NCBI GenBank assembly: GCA_019638805.1
Contig: JAHBTA010000002.1
Coordinates: 1-64,000 of the forward strand
Reading direction: 5' to 3'
DNA length: 64,000 bases
From: Microbacteriaceae bacterium
GTDB taxonomy: Bacteria; Actinomycetota; Actinomycetes; Actinomycetales; Microbacteriaceae
Shown here: one piece after another, positions 40,987 to 51,470 of the stretch
Numbering within the stretch: position 1 is the first letter of the stretch
Layout: each line of letters begins with the position of its first letter
Program-made: the position numbers and the translations under genes
Notes under the pieces: generated by a model
What the model was told of the DNA's origin: nothing
Database searches by the model: none
What the model saw: the letters and a program-made list of their open reading frames with translations, nothing else

Positions 40987-42219
40987 GTGACGAGCAGCGA
41001 ACAGGCACCATGGGGCCGCGTCGACGACGACGGAACCGTGTACGTGCGCGAGGCGGATGGCGAACGCGCCGTCGGCCAGTACCCCGATGCGACGCCGGAA
41101 GAGGCGCTGGCCTACTTCGAGCGCAAGTTCACCGAGCTGGCCGGCCAGGTCGGGCTGCTCGAGCAGCGCGTGCGCGGCGGAGCCCCTGCACAGGACGTCG
41201 CGAAGGCCATCGCGCACCTCACCGAGACCGTGGCAGGGGCCAACGCCGTGGGCGACCTCGCGGGGCTCACCGAGCGTCTCACCAAGCTCTCCGGGAGCGT
41301 GGGCGAACTCACCGAGAAGCAGTCGGCGGAGGCCAAGGCCGCTGTCGCCCAGGCGCTGGCCGATCGCGAGGCCCTCGTCGTCGAGGCGGAGACCCTGGCG
41401 GCGCAGGACCCGGCGAAGGCGCAGTGGAAGCAGGTCAGCGCCCAGCTCGATGCGCTCTTCGCCCGCTGGCAGGCCGCCCAGAAGGACGGCCCGCGGCTGC
41501 CCAAGGCCGAGAGCAACGAACTCTGGAAGCGCTTCCGCACGGCGCGCGGCACGATCGAGGGTCACCGCAAGGCCTTCTACGCCGAGCTCGACGGGGTGCA
41601 CAAGGAGGCCCGCGGCCGCAAGCAGGAGCTCGTGGATCGCGCAGAGGCGCTCGCCTCTCGCGGGTCGGCCGCGATCCCGGACTACCGTCGCCTGGTCGAC
41701 GAGTGGAAGGGTGCCGGCCGTGCCGGCAAGCGTGCCGATGACGCGCTGTGGGAGCGCTTCAAGGCCGCGGGCGATGTGCTGTTCGCCGCGAAGGCCGAGC
41801 AGGACGCGATCGAGAACGAGGAGTTCGCCGGCAACCTGGAGCGCAAGAACGAGCTCCTGGTGGAGGCCGAGAAGCTCCTGACCGTGACGGATGTCGCCAA
41901 GGCCAAGCAGGCCCTGCTCGACATCCAGCGGCGCTGGGACGCGATCGGCAAGGTGCCCCGCGACGCGATCCGGTCGGTCGAGGACCGCCTGCGCAAGGTG
42001 GAGTCGCACGTTCGCAAGCTCGACGAGGACAACTGGAGCCGCACCGACCCGGAGAAGGCGGCGCGCTCGGAGGGGCTGGCAAGCCAGCTCACGAGCGCGA
42101 TCGAGAAGCTCGAGCGCGAGCTCGCCGAGGCCACGGCGCAGGGGGACGCGCGCAAGATCAAGGACGCCGAGGAGGCTCTCGCCGCCCGGCGCGTGTGGTT
42201 GCAGGCGCTCGGTTCGTAG
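40987..42219 (+). CDS. DUF349 domain protein
   Basis: A 410-residue, highly charged, mostly helical and probably coiled-coil protein. It begins [19 protein letters not shown], a block found in actinobacterial DUF349 proteins, and then carries at least three DUF349 repeats, each with a central Trp in a W-x-x-F/L-type helix ([31 protein letters not shown]). No enzymatic motif is seen. GTG at 40987 was chosen because AAGG lies eight bases upstream; ATG at 40981 and GTG at 40978 are alternatives. A TAGGCT at 40931 may be its promoter. Function unknown. Confidence 0.85.
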   Translation: MTSSEQAPWGRVDDDGTVYVREADGERAVGQYPDATPEEALAYFERKFTELAGQVGLLEQRVRGGAPAQDVAKAIAHLTETVAGANAVGDLAGLTERLTKLSGSVGELTEKQSAEAKAAVAQALADREALVVEAETLAAQDPAKAQWKQVSAQLDALFARWQAAQKDGPRLPKAESNELWKRFRTARGTIEGHRKAFYAELDGVHKEARGRKQELVDRAEALASRGSAAIPDYRRLVDEWKGAGRAGKRADDALWERFKAAGDVLFAAKAEQDAIENEEFAGNLERKNELLVEAEKLLTVTDVAKAKQALLDIQRRWDAIGKVPRDAIRSVEDRLRKVESHVRKLDEDNWSRTDPEKAARSEGLASQLTSAIEKLERELAEATAQGDARKIKDAEEALAARRVWLQALGS

Positions 42220-42234
42220 CCGCTCAGGGATTCC

Positions 42235-42273
42235 GCAAGACTTCTTGCACAATTGATGTTGTGCATCTAGTCT
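42235..42273 (+). promoter_or_regulatory. promoter and two palindromic operators of the HTH-MFS operon
   Basis: GCAAGA-CT-TCTTGC (42235-42248) and TGCACAA-TTGATG-TTGTGCA (42246-42265) are both perfect inverted repeats and overlap by three bases. They cover the -35 TTGCAC (42245-42250) and the 17-base spacer; the -10 is TAGTCT (42268-42273). The GTG start is seven bases after the -10, so the mRNA is probably leaderless and the regulator would block its own polymerase site. Confidence 0.6.
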
Positions 42274-42280
42274 GGGGCAC

Positions 42281-42865
42281 GTGACCGACCTTCCGGAGCC
42301 CGAACGCTCGCGCATCGATGTGCGCGACCCGCGCGCTATGCGTGCCCTCGCCAATCCCCTGCGGCTGACCCTGCTCGGGCTGCTTCGGCGCGACGGACCC
42401 CATTCGGTGGGCGATCTCAGCTCGCTGGCGGATGCGGCGCCCGGTTCAGTCAGCTACCACCTGTCGGTCCTTGAGGAGTTCGGTTTCGTCACCCAGGCCC
42501 CCGAGCTTGCGCGCGATGGGCGCGAGCGGTGGTGGCGGGCAACGCACGATTTCACGCAATTCGACCCGGGCGAGCTCCTCGCCGACCCGGAGGCCGCTGC
42601 CGCCGCGCGCGTCATGCGCCAGGGCTTCCTCCAGCACCACCTCGCCGAGGAGCTGGCCTACCTGGACGCCGAGCCTGGCCTCCCGCGCGAATGGGTGGAT
42701 GCCGCCACGTCGGGCGACACGCTCGCCTACCTGACGCCCGACGAGCTGCGCGAACTGAGTACGGAGCTCGACGCGCTCGCCCTGCGCTGGACCCGGCCGC
42801 GCGAGGGCGCCTCCCCCGGGGCGCTCCCGGTGCGCGTCATCTACTCCGCCTTCCGCCAGCCGTGA
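42281..42865 (+). CDS. ArsR-like winged-helix transcriptional regulator
   Basis: A 194-residue regulator. The winged-helix domain (about 15-90) has [40 protein letters not shown] and VLEEFGFV, typical of the ArsR/HTH_20 group. No metal-binding cysteines are present, so it senses something other than thiophilic metals. The C-terminal half is acidic and helical, and resembles the regions of drug-responsive members of this group. It overlaps the MFS exporter gene by four bases (GTGA), and two palindromes cover its promoter, so it very likely represses the pair until a transported compound appears. Confidence 0.85.
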   Translation: MTDLPEPERSRIDVRDPRAMRALANPLRLTLLGLLRRDGPHSVGDLSSLADAAPGSVSYHLSVLEEFGFVTQAPELARDGRERWWRATHDFTQFDPGELLADPEAAAAARVMRQGFLQHHLAEELAYLDAEPGLPREWVDAATSGDTLAYLTPDELRELSTELDALALRWTRPREGASPGALPVRVIYSAFRQP

Positions 42866-44103
42866 ACCCCGTCCAGGCCGAGGTGCGGGAGTCGGTCCGG
42901 CGCCGCTCCCCGCTGGTGGCACTGCTTGCGGCCGACGGCGTCTCCCGCGCCGGCAACGCCATCACGCTCATCGCCGTGCCGCTGTACGTGCTGAACGATT
43001 CCGGTTCCGCCCTCTCCACCGGAGTCGCGGGCGTGTTCGCGACTCTGCCGGTCATCATCGGCGGAACCCTCGGCGGCGCACTGGCCGACCGGATCGGATG
43101 GCGCCGGACGAGTGTCCTGGCCGATGCGGCGAGCGGGATCACCGTGCTGGCGATCCCGGTGCTCGCGGCCGCGGGCGCACTCCCGTTCCCGCTGCTGCTC
43201 GCCCTGGTCTTCGCCAGCAACCTGCTCGATACACCGGGATCGACCGCGCGCGTGGCCCAGCTGCCCGAACTGGCCGAGCTCGCCCGTACCCCGCTGACGC
43301 GAGCCGCGGGGGCGCACGCCACGATGCAGCGCACCGCCATGATGCTCGGCTCCGGGGTCGCGGGCGCCCTCGTCGCGCTCGTGGGCCCTGCGAACGCCCT
43401 CTACGCCAACGCTCTGTGCTTCGCGATCTCGATCGTCGTCACCCTTGCCCGCGTACCCCGCGACACGCACCGGGATGCGACCGAGGAGGCGGGAGAACGC
43501 TCGGGCCGTCTCCCGGAATTGGTGGCCGGGTTGCGCTTCGTCGCGACCACTCCCCTGGTTCGCGCGGTCGTGATCCTCGTCGTCATCACCAATCTGGTGG
43601 ATGCGGCGGGCCTGACCGTGCTCAAACCCGTCTATGCGCACGGCCTCGGCGACGGAGGAGCCGTGCTGGGCGTCATGCTCGCCTGCTTCGCCGGGGGCGC
43701 CCTGACCGGCGCAGCGCTCTTCGGCGTGTTCGGGCACCGGCTGCCCCGGCGACCGCTTTTCGTGGTGCTCTTCCTGTTCGCGGGCGTACCGCCCTATCTC
43801 GTGCTGGCGCTCGACGCGCCTCTGTCGATCGCGTTCGCCGTGCTCGCACTCGCCGGGCTCGCGGCCGGTCCGCTCAACCCGCTCATCGATACCGCGCTCT
43901 TCGAAGTCGTGCCCGTCGCGTTACGGGCCCGGGTGTTCGGCGCCATCTCGACCGGTGTCGCCGCCGGCATGCCCCTCGGAAGCCTTCTGGCCGGGCTCGG
44001 CGTGGCGCACCTGGGACTCACGGCCTCGCTGGTGATCGCGGCCGGGGTGTATCTGGTGGCGATCCTCGGAACGTCCTTCGGGCGGCGCTGGCGCGGATTC
44101 TGA
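42862..44103 (+). CDS. MFS transporter, probable drug or metabolite exporter
   Basis: A 413-residue membrane protein with about 12 hydrophobic segments and the MFS inter-helix loop GGALADRIGWRRTSVLADA between segments 2 and 3. A second related loop HRLPRRPLF lies between segments 8 and 9. Length and layout match the enterobactin-exporter/MFS_3-like drug efflux group. GTG start overlaps the regulator's stop, so the two are translationally coupled. The substrate is unknown. Confidence 0.85.
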   Translation: MNPVQAEVRESVRRRSPLVALLAADGVSRAGNAITLIAVPLYVLNDSGSALSTGVAGVFATLPVIIGGTLGGALADRIGWRRTSVLADAASGITVLAIPVLAAAGALPFPLLLALVFASNLLDTPGSTARVAQLPELAELARTPLTRAAGAHATMQRTAMMLGSGVAGALVALVGPANALYANALCFAISIVVTLARVPRDTHRDATEEAGERSGRLPELVAGLRFVATTPLVRAVVILVVITNLVDAAGLTVLKPVYAHGLGDGGAVLGVMLACFAGGALTGAALFGVFGHRLPRRPLFVVLFLFAGVPPYLVLALDAPLSIAFAVLALAGLAAGPLNPLIDTALFEVVPVALRARVFGAISTGVAAGMPLGSLLAGLGVAHLGLTASLVIAAGVYLVAILGTSFGRRWRGF

Positions 44104-44181
44104 GCGTCGTCCACAGGCGCGGTATTCCACCGATCGCGTCACCTCCGCTCCTGAGCTCCGCGCAGGATCCACGATGGACTC

Positions 44182-44739
44182 GTGACGCCCCTCCCGCCCG
44201 TGCTCGGCTCCGCCGATCTGCCGCTGGCCGAGCGGATGGCGGCGCGGCTCGACGGCGAGCTCTACGCACTGGGCTCCGGCCACTGTCCCATCGATGAGCC
44301 CTCGTCACCCGCATTGCGGCTGGCCGCGATCCTGACCGATCGATCGCCGGCGCTCGTCGCCGAGCTCTCCACCGCGGCCTGGGTCTGGACCGCAATCGCG
44401 CCGCCGGCCCGCGGCCTCGAGCTGTGCGTGCCCAGTGGCACGCGTGCACATCGGGCTGCCGACCCGGAGATCGTGGTGCGGGAGGTCGTGCACCATCCGG
44501 GTGATGTCGCCCTCCTGGGCCATCACCGGGTGACCACCCCGATGCGCACGGCGCTCGACCTGGCGCGGGTGCGCATCCGCTTCGAGCAGGCCGAGTGCAT
44601 TGCGGTTCGCGGGCTCGCCGCGGTCGGCGGGTTCGACCGCGACGCCTGCGTGGCCGCGCTGCGCGCGCGACGCAATCTCCCGGGGCGCACGGAGGCCATC
44701 CGGAGGCTGAACGAGGCCTTCGGGATCAGCCTCCGTTGA
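44182..44739 (+). CDS. AbiEi-like protein of unknown function
   Basis: A 185-residue protein. The middle part (ELSTAAWVWTAIAPPARGLE, then EVVHHPGDVALLGHHRVTTP and RTALDLARV) resembles the core of the AbiEi-type IV antitoxin family as found widely in actinobacteria. The usual N-terminal winged helix is not evident and no AbiEii toxin gene is adjacent, so a toxin-antitoxin role is doubtful. GTG start; CACGAT lies six bases upstream, a weak leaderless-type promoter. Its end overlaps the end of rsh on the other strand by 14 bases. Confidence 0.5.
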   Translation: MTPLPPVLGSADLPLAERMAARLDGELYALGSGHCPIDEPSSPALRLAAILTDRSPALVAELSTAAWVWTAIAPPARGLELCVPSGTRAHRAADPEIVVREVVHHPGDVALLGHHRVTTPMRTALDLARVRIRFEQAECIAVRGLAAVGGFDRDACVAALRARRNLPGRTEAIRRLNEAFGISLR

Positions 44740-46981
44740 CCCGGTAGGCGTCGTAGACGGCCTCGATGCGCCGGACGGCTCCCAGCAGGCGATCCAGGTG
44801 CACGGTGTCGCTCATCTCGAAAACGAAGCGGCTGAGCGCGAGCCGGTCGCTCGAGGTCGACACGGTCGCCGAGAGGATGTTGACGTGGTGCTCGGAGAGC
44901 ACGCGCGTCACATCGGAGAGGAGTCCGCCGCGGTCCAGTGCCTCCACCTGGATCTGCACGAGGAAGACGCCGGAGGAGGTTCCCGCCCATTCGACGTCGA
45001 TCATGCGATCCGGCTCGGCGAGCAGTCCCTTGACGTTGAGACAGCTCGCCTGGTGCACCGAGACACCCGCGCCGCGCGTCACGAAGCCCACGATCTCGTC
45101 GCCCGGAACCGGCGTGCAGCATTTCGCGAGCTTGACCAGGATGTCGGGGGCACCCCGCACGAGGACCCCGGAGTCGCTCGACCGGAGCTGGCGTGCACGA
45201 CCCTTGGGCGTGAACGGGCGCTCCGCCTCATCGGCGTCGGGTTCGCCCTGCACCGAGGCGACGATCTTCTCCAGCACCGACTGGTTGGAGATGTGACCCT
45301 CGCCCACGGCGGCGTAGAGGGCGTCCACGCTCTCGTATCGCATCAGCGCGGCGACCTCGGCCACCACATCCTGGCTCATGAGCTTCTGGAGGGGCAGGTT
45401 CTGCTTGCGCATCGCGCGGGCGATAGCGTCCTTCCCCTGCTCGATGGCCTCCTCGCGGCGCTCCTTGGTGAACCATCCGCGGATCTTGTTGCGCGCTCGG
45501 GCGCTCTTGACGAAGTTCAGCCAGTCCTTGCTGGGACCGGCGTCCGGGTTCTTCGAGGTGAAGACCTCGACGGAATCGCCCGAGTTCAGCACCGAGTCCA
45601 GCGGAACGAGGCGCCCGTTGACCTTCGCGCCCATGGTGCGGTGGCCGATCTCGGTGTGCACCGCGTAGGCGAAGTCGACCGGGGTCGCCCCGGCGGGCAG
45701 GCCGATGACCTTGCCCTGCGGGGTGAAGACGTAGACCTCCTTGGCGCCGATCTCGAACCGCAGGTTGTCCAGGAACTCGCTCGGGTCGGCGGTCTCGGAC
45801 TGCCAGTCGGAGATGTGGGCGAGCCAGGCCATCTCGGTGCCCTGCTCGGCGCGGTCGTCCGACCGGCCGGAGTTCACCCGCTCCTTGTACTTCCAGTGCG
45901 CCGCCACGCCGTATTCGGCCCGCTGGTGCATCTCGTGCGTGCGGATCTGGATCTCGATGGGCCGCCCCTTGGGCCCCACGACCGTCGTATGCAGCGACTG
46001 GTACAGGTTGAACTTGGGCGTCGCGATGTAGTCCTTGAACCGGCCCGGGATCGGGTTCCAGCGCGCGTGGATGGCGCCCAGCACGGCGTAGCAGTCGCGG
46101 ATGTTGTTGACCAGCACCCGGATGCCCAGAAGGTCGTAGATCTCGGTGAACTCGCGACCGCGCAGCACCATCTTCTGGTAGATCGAGTAGTACTGCTTGG
46201 GGCGTCCGGCCACCTCGCCCTTGATCTTGGCGGACTTGAGGTCCTCCTTGACGGCGTCGATGACCTCCTGCACGAACTCGTCGCGCTCTGGGGTCCTGGC
46301 CTTGACGAGGCTCTCGATCTCCACGTAGAGCTTGGGGTGCAGCACGGCGAAGGACAGGTCCTCGAGCTCCCATTTGATGGCCTGGATTCCGAGGCGATGC
46401 GCGAGCGGCGCGTAGATCTCGAGCGTCTCCTGCGCCTTGCGCTGGGCGGTCTCGGGCGAGACGAAACCCCAGGTCCGCGCGTTGTGCAGCCGGTCGGCCA
46501 GTTTGATGACGAGCACGCGGATGTCCTTGGACATCGCCACGATCATCTTGCGGACGGTCTCGGCCTGCGCGCTGTCGCCGTACTTGAGCTTGTCGAGCTT
46601 GGTCACGCCGTCGACGAGCATGGCCACCTCGTCACCGAAATCGGCGCGCAGCATGTCGAGGGTGTAGTCGGTGTCCTCGACCGTGTCGTGCAGCAGCGCC
46701 GCCGCGATCGTCTTGGACCCGATCCCTAGTTCGGCCAGGATCTGGGCCACCGCGACCGGATGCGTGATGTAGGGCTCCCCCGACTTGCGGGTCTGGCCGG
46801 TGTGCGCCTGCTCGGCCGCGGCGTAGGCGCGCTCGATGAGGGCGACATCAGCCCTCGGGTGATGGGAGCGCACGGTCTTCAGCAGCCGATTGACCGCACC
46901 GACCGGCTGGGCGCGCGAGAACAGCCGGGGCAGCACCTTGCGCAACGTCGCGGTGCTGGTCGCCGCCTGGGTATCGCTCAC
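44726..46981 (-). CDS. rsh: bifunctional (p)ppGpp synthetase/hydrolase (RelA/SpoT homologue)
   Basis: A 751-residue stringent-response enzyme. The HD hydrolase domain shows AAALLHDTVEDTDYT. The synthetase domain has EVAGRPKQYYSIYQKMV, IYDLLGIRVLV and LYQSLHTTVVGPKGRPIEIQ. TGS (VYVFTPQGKVIGLPAGATPV), zinc-finger-like (KLAKCCTPVPGDEIVGFV) and C-terminal ACT domains follow. All key segments are present, so it should both make and degrade (p)ppGpp. GTG start with GGAGGCG upstream; a -10 TAGAAT at 47007-47012 gives a leader of about 19 bases. The apt gene that often separates secF from this gene is absent. Confidence 0.96.
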   Translation of the reverse strand: MSDTQAATSTATLRKVLPRLFSRAQPVGAVNRLLKTVRSHHPRADVALIERAYAAAEQAHTGQTRKSGEPYITHPVAVAQILAELGIGSKTIAAALLHDTVEDTDYTLDMLRADFGDEVAMLVDGVTKLDKLKYGDSAQAETVRKMIVAMSKDIRVLVIKLADRLHNARTWGFVSPETAQRKAQETLEIYAPLAHRLGIQAIKWELEDLSFAVLHPKLYVEIESLVKARTPERDEFVQEVIDAVKEDLKSAKIKGEVAGRPKQYYSIYQKMVLRGREFTEIYDLLGIRVLVNNIRDCYAVLGAIHARWNPIPGRFKDYIATPKFNLYQSLHTTVVGPKGRPIEIQIRTHEMHQRAEYGVAAHWKYKERVNSGRSDDRAEQGTEMAWLAHISDWQSETADPSEFLDNLRFEIGAKEVYVFTPQGKVIGLPAGATPVDFAYAVHTEIGHRTMGAKVNGRLVPLDSVLNSGDSVEVFTSKNPDAGPSKDWLNFVKSARARNKIRGWFTKERREEAIEQGKDAIARAMRKQNLPLQKLMSQDVVAEVAALMRYESVDALYAAVGEGHISNQSVLEKIVASVQGEPDADEAERPFTPKGRARQLRSSDSGVLVRGAPDILVKLAKCCTPVPGDEIVGFVTRGAGVSVHQASCLNVKGLLAEPDRMIDVEWAGTSSGVFLVQIQVEALDRGGLLSDVTRVLSEHHVNILSATVSTSSDRLALSRFVFEMSDTVHLDRLLGAVRRIEAVYDAYRVNGG

Positions 46982-47056
46982 CGGCTCGCCTCCGCTCTCG
47001 TGCCGAATTCTACGAGGGGGATGCGATGGCCGCCGGTTCGCGCGCGCTCGGCCGGG

Positions 47057-48076
47057 TCAGGCGCTCGTGTTCGCGACGCTGCGGGCGCGGATTCCGAGGG
47101 TGCGCTTGTCGCGCGCGGCGATGTCCGGCTCGTGCTCCCGGAACAGGGCGTACAGCGGCGCCGCCACGAAGGGCGTCGAGTAGGTACCGATCAGGGTTCC
47201 CACCAGCAGAGCGAGCGAGATGTCCCGCAGGGTGTCCGCCCCGAGCACGAACGACCCCAGGAAAAGGATCGACGCGACCGGAAGGGCGGCCACGACACCC
47301 GTGTTGATCGAGCGCACGAGCGTCTGGTTGACCGCGAGGTTGACGGTCTCGCCGAACGTCCTGGTCGGCTCGTCGCCCATCTCGGAGGTGTTCTCGCGCA
47401 CCTTGTCGAAGACCACGACGGTGTCGTAGAGCGAGAAGCCCAGGATGGTCAGGAAGCCGATGATCGCGGCGGGCGTGATCTCGAATCCGGTGGCCGCGTA
47501 CACCCCGACCGTGATGACCACGTCGTGCAGCAGGGCGAGCATGGCCGCGACCGACATCTTCCAGGTCCGGAAGTAGATCGCCATGAGCACGGTCGCGAGG
47601 CCGAGGAATACCGCGAGGCCGAAGAGGGCCTGGCGCGTGATGTCGGCGCCCCAGCTGGCCCCGATGAACGAGTCGTCGACGGTCTCGGTGTCGTACGCGT
47701 CGCGCAGCGCGTCGGCCACCTGCTGGGTCTCGTCGTCGGTCAGCTGATCGGTCTGCACGCGCACGCCGTCCTCGCCGACCGTCGTGACCCGCACGGTCGC
47801 CTCCGGGACGATCGAGTGCACCGCCTCGGTCGCGATGTCGGGGTCGACCGACGACGCGTCGGAGACCTGGAACTGCGATCCGCCGCGGAACTCGATGCCG
47901 AAGTTGAAGCCGGCGCCCACGTCTCCCCCGCCCCGGATGAACGGGACGGCGATGGCCGCGAGCATGAGCACGGCCGCGATGGTCAGCCAGATGCGACGCA
48001 GCCGGACGAACGGGACGCTGCGCTCACCCGTGTAGAGGTCGTTTCCGAACCGGACCAGGGGTCCACCGCTCGCCAT
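47057..48076 (-). CDS. secF: protein translocase subunit SecF
   Basis: A 339-residue membrane protein with six helices and a large external loop, partner of SecD in proton-driven late translocation. Seen: FNFGIEFRGGSQFQVSDAS after helix 1, ALLHDVVITVGVYA, FLTILGFSLYDTVVVFDKVR and RSINTGVVAALPVASILFLG. Length is normal. The ATG shares one base with the secD stop. Confidence 0.95.
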   Translation of the reverse strand: MASGGPLVRFGNDLYTGERSVPFVRLRRIWLTIAAVLMLAAIAVPFIRGGGDVGAGFNFGIEFRGGSQFQVSDASSVDPDIATEAVHSIVPEATVRVTTVGEDGVRVQTDQLTDDETQQVADALRDAYDTETVDDSFIGASWGADITRQALFGLAVFLGLATVLMAIYFRTWKMSVAAMLALLHDVVITVGVYAATGFEITPAAIIGFLTILGFSLYDTVVVFDKVRENTSEMGDEPTRTFGETVNLAVNQTLVRSINTGVVAALPVASILFLGSFVLGADTLRDISLALLVGTLIGTYSTPFVAAPLYALFREHEPDIAARDKRTLGIRARSVANTSA

Positions 48077-49911
48077 CAGCGCTTCCCCTTCTTCGACTTC
48101 TTGGACTTCTTCGAACTCGGCTTCCGCGCGGCAGGCGGCCGGCTCGGTGCCTCGGCTGCCGGGGTGCGGTCCGTCGACGCGGTTTCCGGCGCGGGCGCCT
48201 CGGCGACCAGTGCGGCGGCCTTGCGCTCGGCGATGGTCTGCCGGCGCTCCGCCTCCCGGCTCGCACCAGAGCGGCGGGCCTCGGTCGAGATCCGGAACTC
48301 CGCCCGTCCCCGGTACACCGCCCCGAGCGCGTCGGGGTCGAGCCCGCTGAACGAATGTCCGCTGGAGAAGAACCGGGTCGTCGCGATGAGCTGCATCATC
48401 GGGTGGGTGAAGAGCACCACGATGAGCACGTCGATGACGACCGTGATGCCCAGGGTCAGCGCGAAGCCCTTGACGCTTCCGACCGCGATGATGGCCAGCA
48501 CGACGGCCGAGAGCAGGTTGACGCCCTTCGCCGCATAGATCGTGCGCAGGGCGCGCTTCCAGCCCGCCTCGACCGCTCCGACCAGGCCGCGCCCGTCGCG
48601 CAACTCGTCGCGTATTCGCTCGAAGTAGACGATGAACGAGTCCACGGTGAAGCCGATGGCGACGATGAGGCCCGCGACGCCCGCGAGCGAGAGCCGGTAG
48701 CCCTCGCGCCAGCTCAGGATCGCGATGACCAGATAGGTGATGATGCCCGCGACGATGATCGACGCGATCGTCACCGAGGCGAGCAGCCGGTACTGGATGA
48801 ACGAGTAGATGACGACGAGCACGAGGCCGATGAGGCCCGCGAGGATGCCGCTGCGCAGCTGGCTGGATCCGAGCGTCGGGGAGATCGAATCGCGGGTCTG
48901 CACCTCGAAGCTCACCGGCAGGGCGCCGAACTTGAGCTGCTGGGCGAGAGCCGTCGCGGTCTCCTGCGTGAAGGACCCGGTGATCGCGGGTTGATCGGTC
49001 ACGCCCTCGACACGCGGGGCGGTGATGACCCGGCCGTCGAGCACGGCGCCGAACTGGTTGCGCGGGGACTCGAGCGCGATGAGGCGGTTGCCGACATCCT
49101 TGAACGCGGCACCGCCCTCGGCGTTGAAGCGGATGTTGACGGCCCAGATACCGGTGTTGACGCCGCCCGTGCCGGTCTGCTGGCCGGCGAACGCGTCGGT
49201 GATGTCTGCGCCGTCCACCTCGACCGGGCCGAGCAGGTACTTGACCGACCCGGTGTCGTCGCAGGTGATGAGCGGCTGGTCGGCGGGCGCGATGTTCGCC
49301 TCGACCTCGTCGATCTGGTCGCAGGTGAAGGCGTCATACGCCTCCTGCAGTTCGGGGGTCACCCAGTTCGGGTCGCTGCCGTCGGTGGGCTCGGGGTTGG
49401 GCGTCGCCTCGGGCTCCGGAGTCTCTTCCGCATCCGGCGCCGCGGTCTCCTCCGTGTCCGGCGCATCCGTGTCCTCGGGTGCCGGGGTCTCGGTGGAGAC
49501 CGCGTCGGGCGAGGGGGTGCCTGCCAGGATCACCGCCCGGAACTCGAGCTTGGACGAGTTCTGGAGGCGGTCCAGTGTCTCCTTGTCGGCCACCCCGGGG
49601 ATGAGCACCTCGATGTTGTTCGTGCCCTGGGTGCTGATCTCCGCCTCGGACACACCCGACGCGTCGACGCGCTGGCGGATGATGGCGACCGCCTGCTCGA
49701 GCTGCTCGGCCGTGACCTCCTGCCCCTCCGCGGTCTGCGCCGCGAGCACGACGCGCGTGCCGCCCTCGAGGTCGAGGGCGAGCTTCGGGGTCCAGCTCCA
49801 GCCCCAGAACAGCGCGCCGGCCGTCTGGATGCCTAGGAGCACCACGATGATGGCCGCGAGCCATCCCAGTGACTTCCAGGCCTTGCGGACCGGCGTCGAA
49901 CTCCGTGCCAC
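48076..49911 (-). CDS. secD: protein translocase subunit SecD
   Basis: A 611-residue membrane protein of the SecDF complex. Helix 1 (AIIVVLLGIQTAGALFWGW) is followed by LALDLEGGTRVVLAAQ, then a large external domain with an actinobacterial insert rich in Pro, Glu and Asp, and then five more helices with GFTVDSFIVYFERIRDELR. A lysine-rich C-terminus follows. It starts with GTG at 49911, nine bases after yajC. Length is normal for actinobacteria. Confidence 0.95.
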   Translation of the reverse strand: MARSSTPVRKAWKSLGWLAAIIVVLLGIQTAGALFWGWSWTPKLALDLEGGTRVVLAAQTAEGQEVTAEQLEQAVAIIRQRVDASGVSEAEISTQGTNNIEVLIPGVADKETLDRLQNSSKLEFRAVILAGTPSPDAVSTETPAPEDTDAPDTEETAAPDAEETPEPEATPNPEPTDGSDPNWVTPELQEAYDAFTCDQIDEVEANIAPADQPLITCDDTGSVKYLLGPVEVDGADITDAFAGQQTGTGGVNTGIWAVNIRFNAEGGAAFKDVGNRLIALESPRNQFGAVLDGRVITAPRVEGVTDQPAITGSFTQETATALAQQLKFGALPVSFEVQTRDSISPTLGSSQLRSGILAGLIGLVLVVIYSFIQYRLLASVTIASIIVAGIITYLVIAILSWREGYRLSLAGVAGLIVAIGFTVDSFIVYFERIRDELRDGRGLVGAVEAGWKRALRTIYAAKGVNLLSAVVLAIIAVGSVKGFALTLGITVVIDVLIVVLFTHPMMQLIATTRFFSSGHSFSGLDPDALGAVYRGRAEFRISTEARRSGASREAERRQTIAERKAAALVAEAPAPETASTDRTPAAEAPSRPPAARKPSSKKSKKSKKGKR

Positions 49912-49920
49912 GGGTGGACG

Positions 49921-50373
49921 CTACTCGGTGGGCTTCTGGCGGGGGTTGCGCTTCGGCTTGGTCTCGTCGGTGCGCTCGCCGAACTCCGGGTCGCCGGTCG
50001 ACTCCGCCGGAGCGTCGTCGGCCGGGATCTCGTCCGGCTCGACGACGCGGGCGAGCACCTGGCGGTGCACCCGCAGGCGCGTGCCGGGCGTGGTCTCGAT
50101 GATGGCCTGGTTGGTCTCCTCGTCGATCGAGACGAGGGTGCCGAAGATGCCGGTCTGCGTCATGATCTCGGCGCCGGGGACCATCTTGGTCTGCAGCTCC
50201 TCCTGATCGCGGCGGCGCTTGCGCGAGCTGCGGAACATCATGAAGACGACCACCGCGAGCAGCGCGAAGAGGCCGATCGTGAGCGGGTCGAATCCGAACA
50301 GGGTGCCCGCCGTCGAAGCCGGCGTCTCAGCGGGGTCGGCGTCCAGGAGGGACAGCGCGATCGTGGGGTTCAT
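49921..50373 (-). CDS. yajC: preprotein translocase subunit YajC
   Basis: A 150-residue accessory subunit of SecDF with one N-terminal membrane helix (LTIGLFALLAVVVFMMFR) and the conserved cytoplasmic domain MVPGAEIMTQTGIFGTLVSI followed by an acidic tail. The frame also offers an ATG at 50418 that overlaps the ruvB stop, but the ATG at 50373 gives the normal short segment before the helix. GGAAGG lies somewhat far (13 bases) upstream. ruvB-yajC-secD-secF order is conserved. Confidence 0.9.
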   Translation of the reverse strand: MNPTIALSLLDADPAETPASTAGTLFGFDPLTIGLFALLAVVVFMMFRSSRKRRRDQEELQTKMVPGAEIMTQTGIFGTLVSIDEETNQAIIETTPGTRLRVHRQVLARVVEPDEIPADDAPAESTGDPEFGERTDETKPKRNPRQKPTE

Positions 50374-50414
50374 GGGCGAGCAGAAGCCTTCCGGAATGGT
50401 GAGGGACCCCAGAA

Positions 50415-51466
<1,052 letters not shown>

Positions 51467-51470
<4 letters not shown>

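Noticed and set aside
40021..42354. Upstream extension of the rarA frame to 1216 codons
   Set aside because: The added part lies antisense to the cyclophilin and DUF349 genes, has no rarA similarity, and rarA has a good start at 40020.
44182..44739. Complete AbiE toxin-antitoxin system
   Set aside because: Only an AbiEi-like core is seen; the expected winged helix and the AbiEii nucleotidyltransferase gene are missing.
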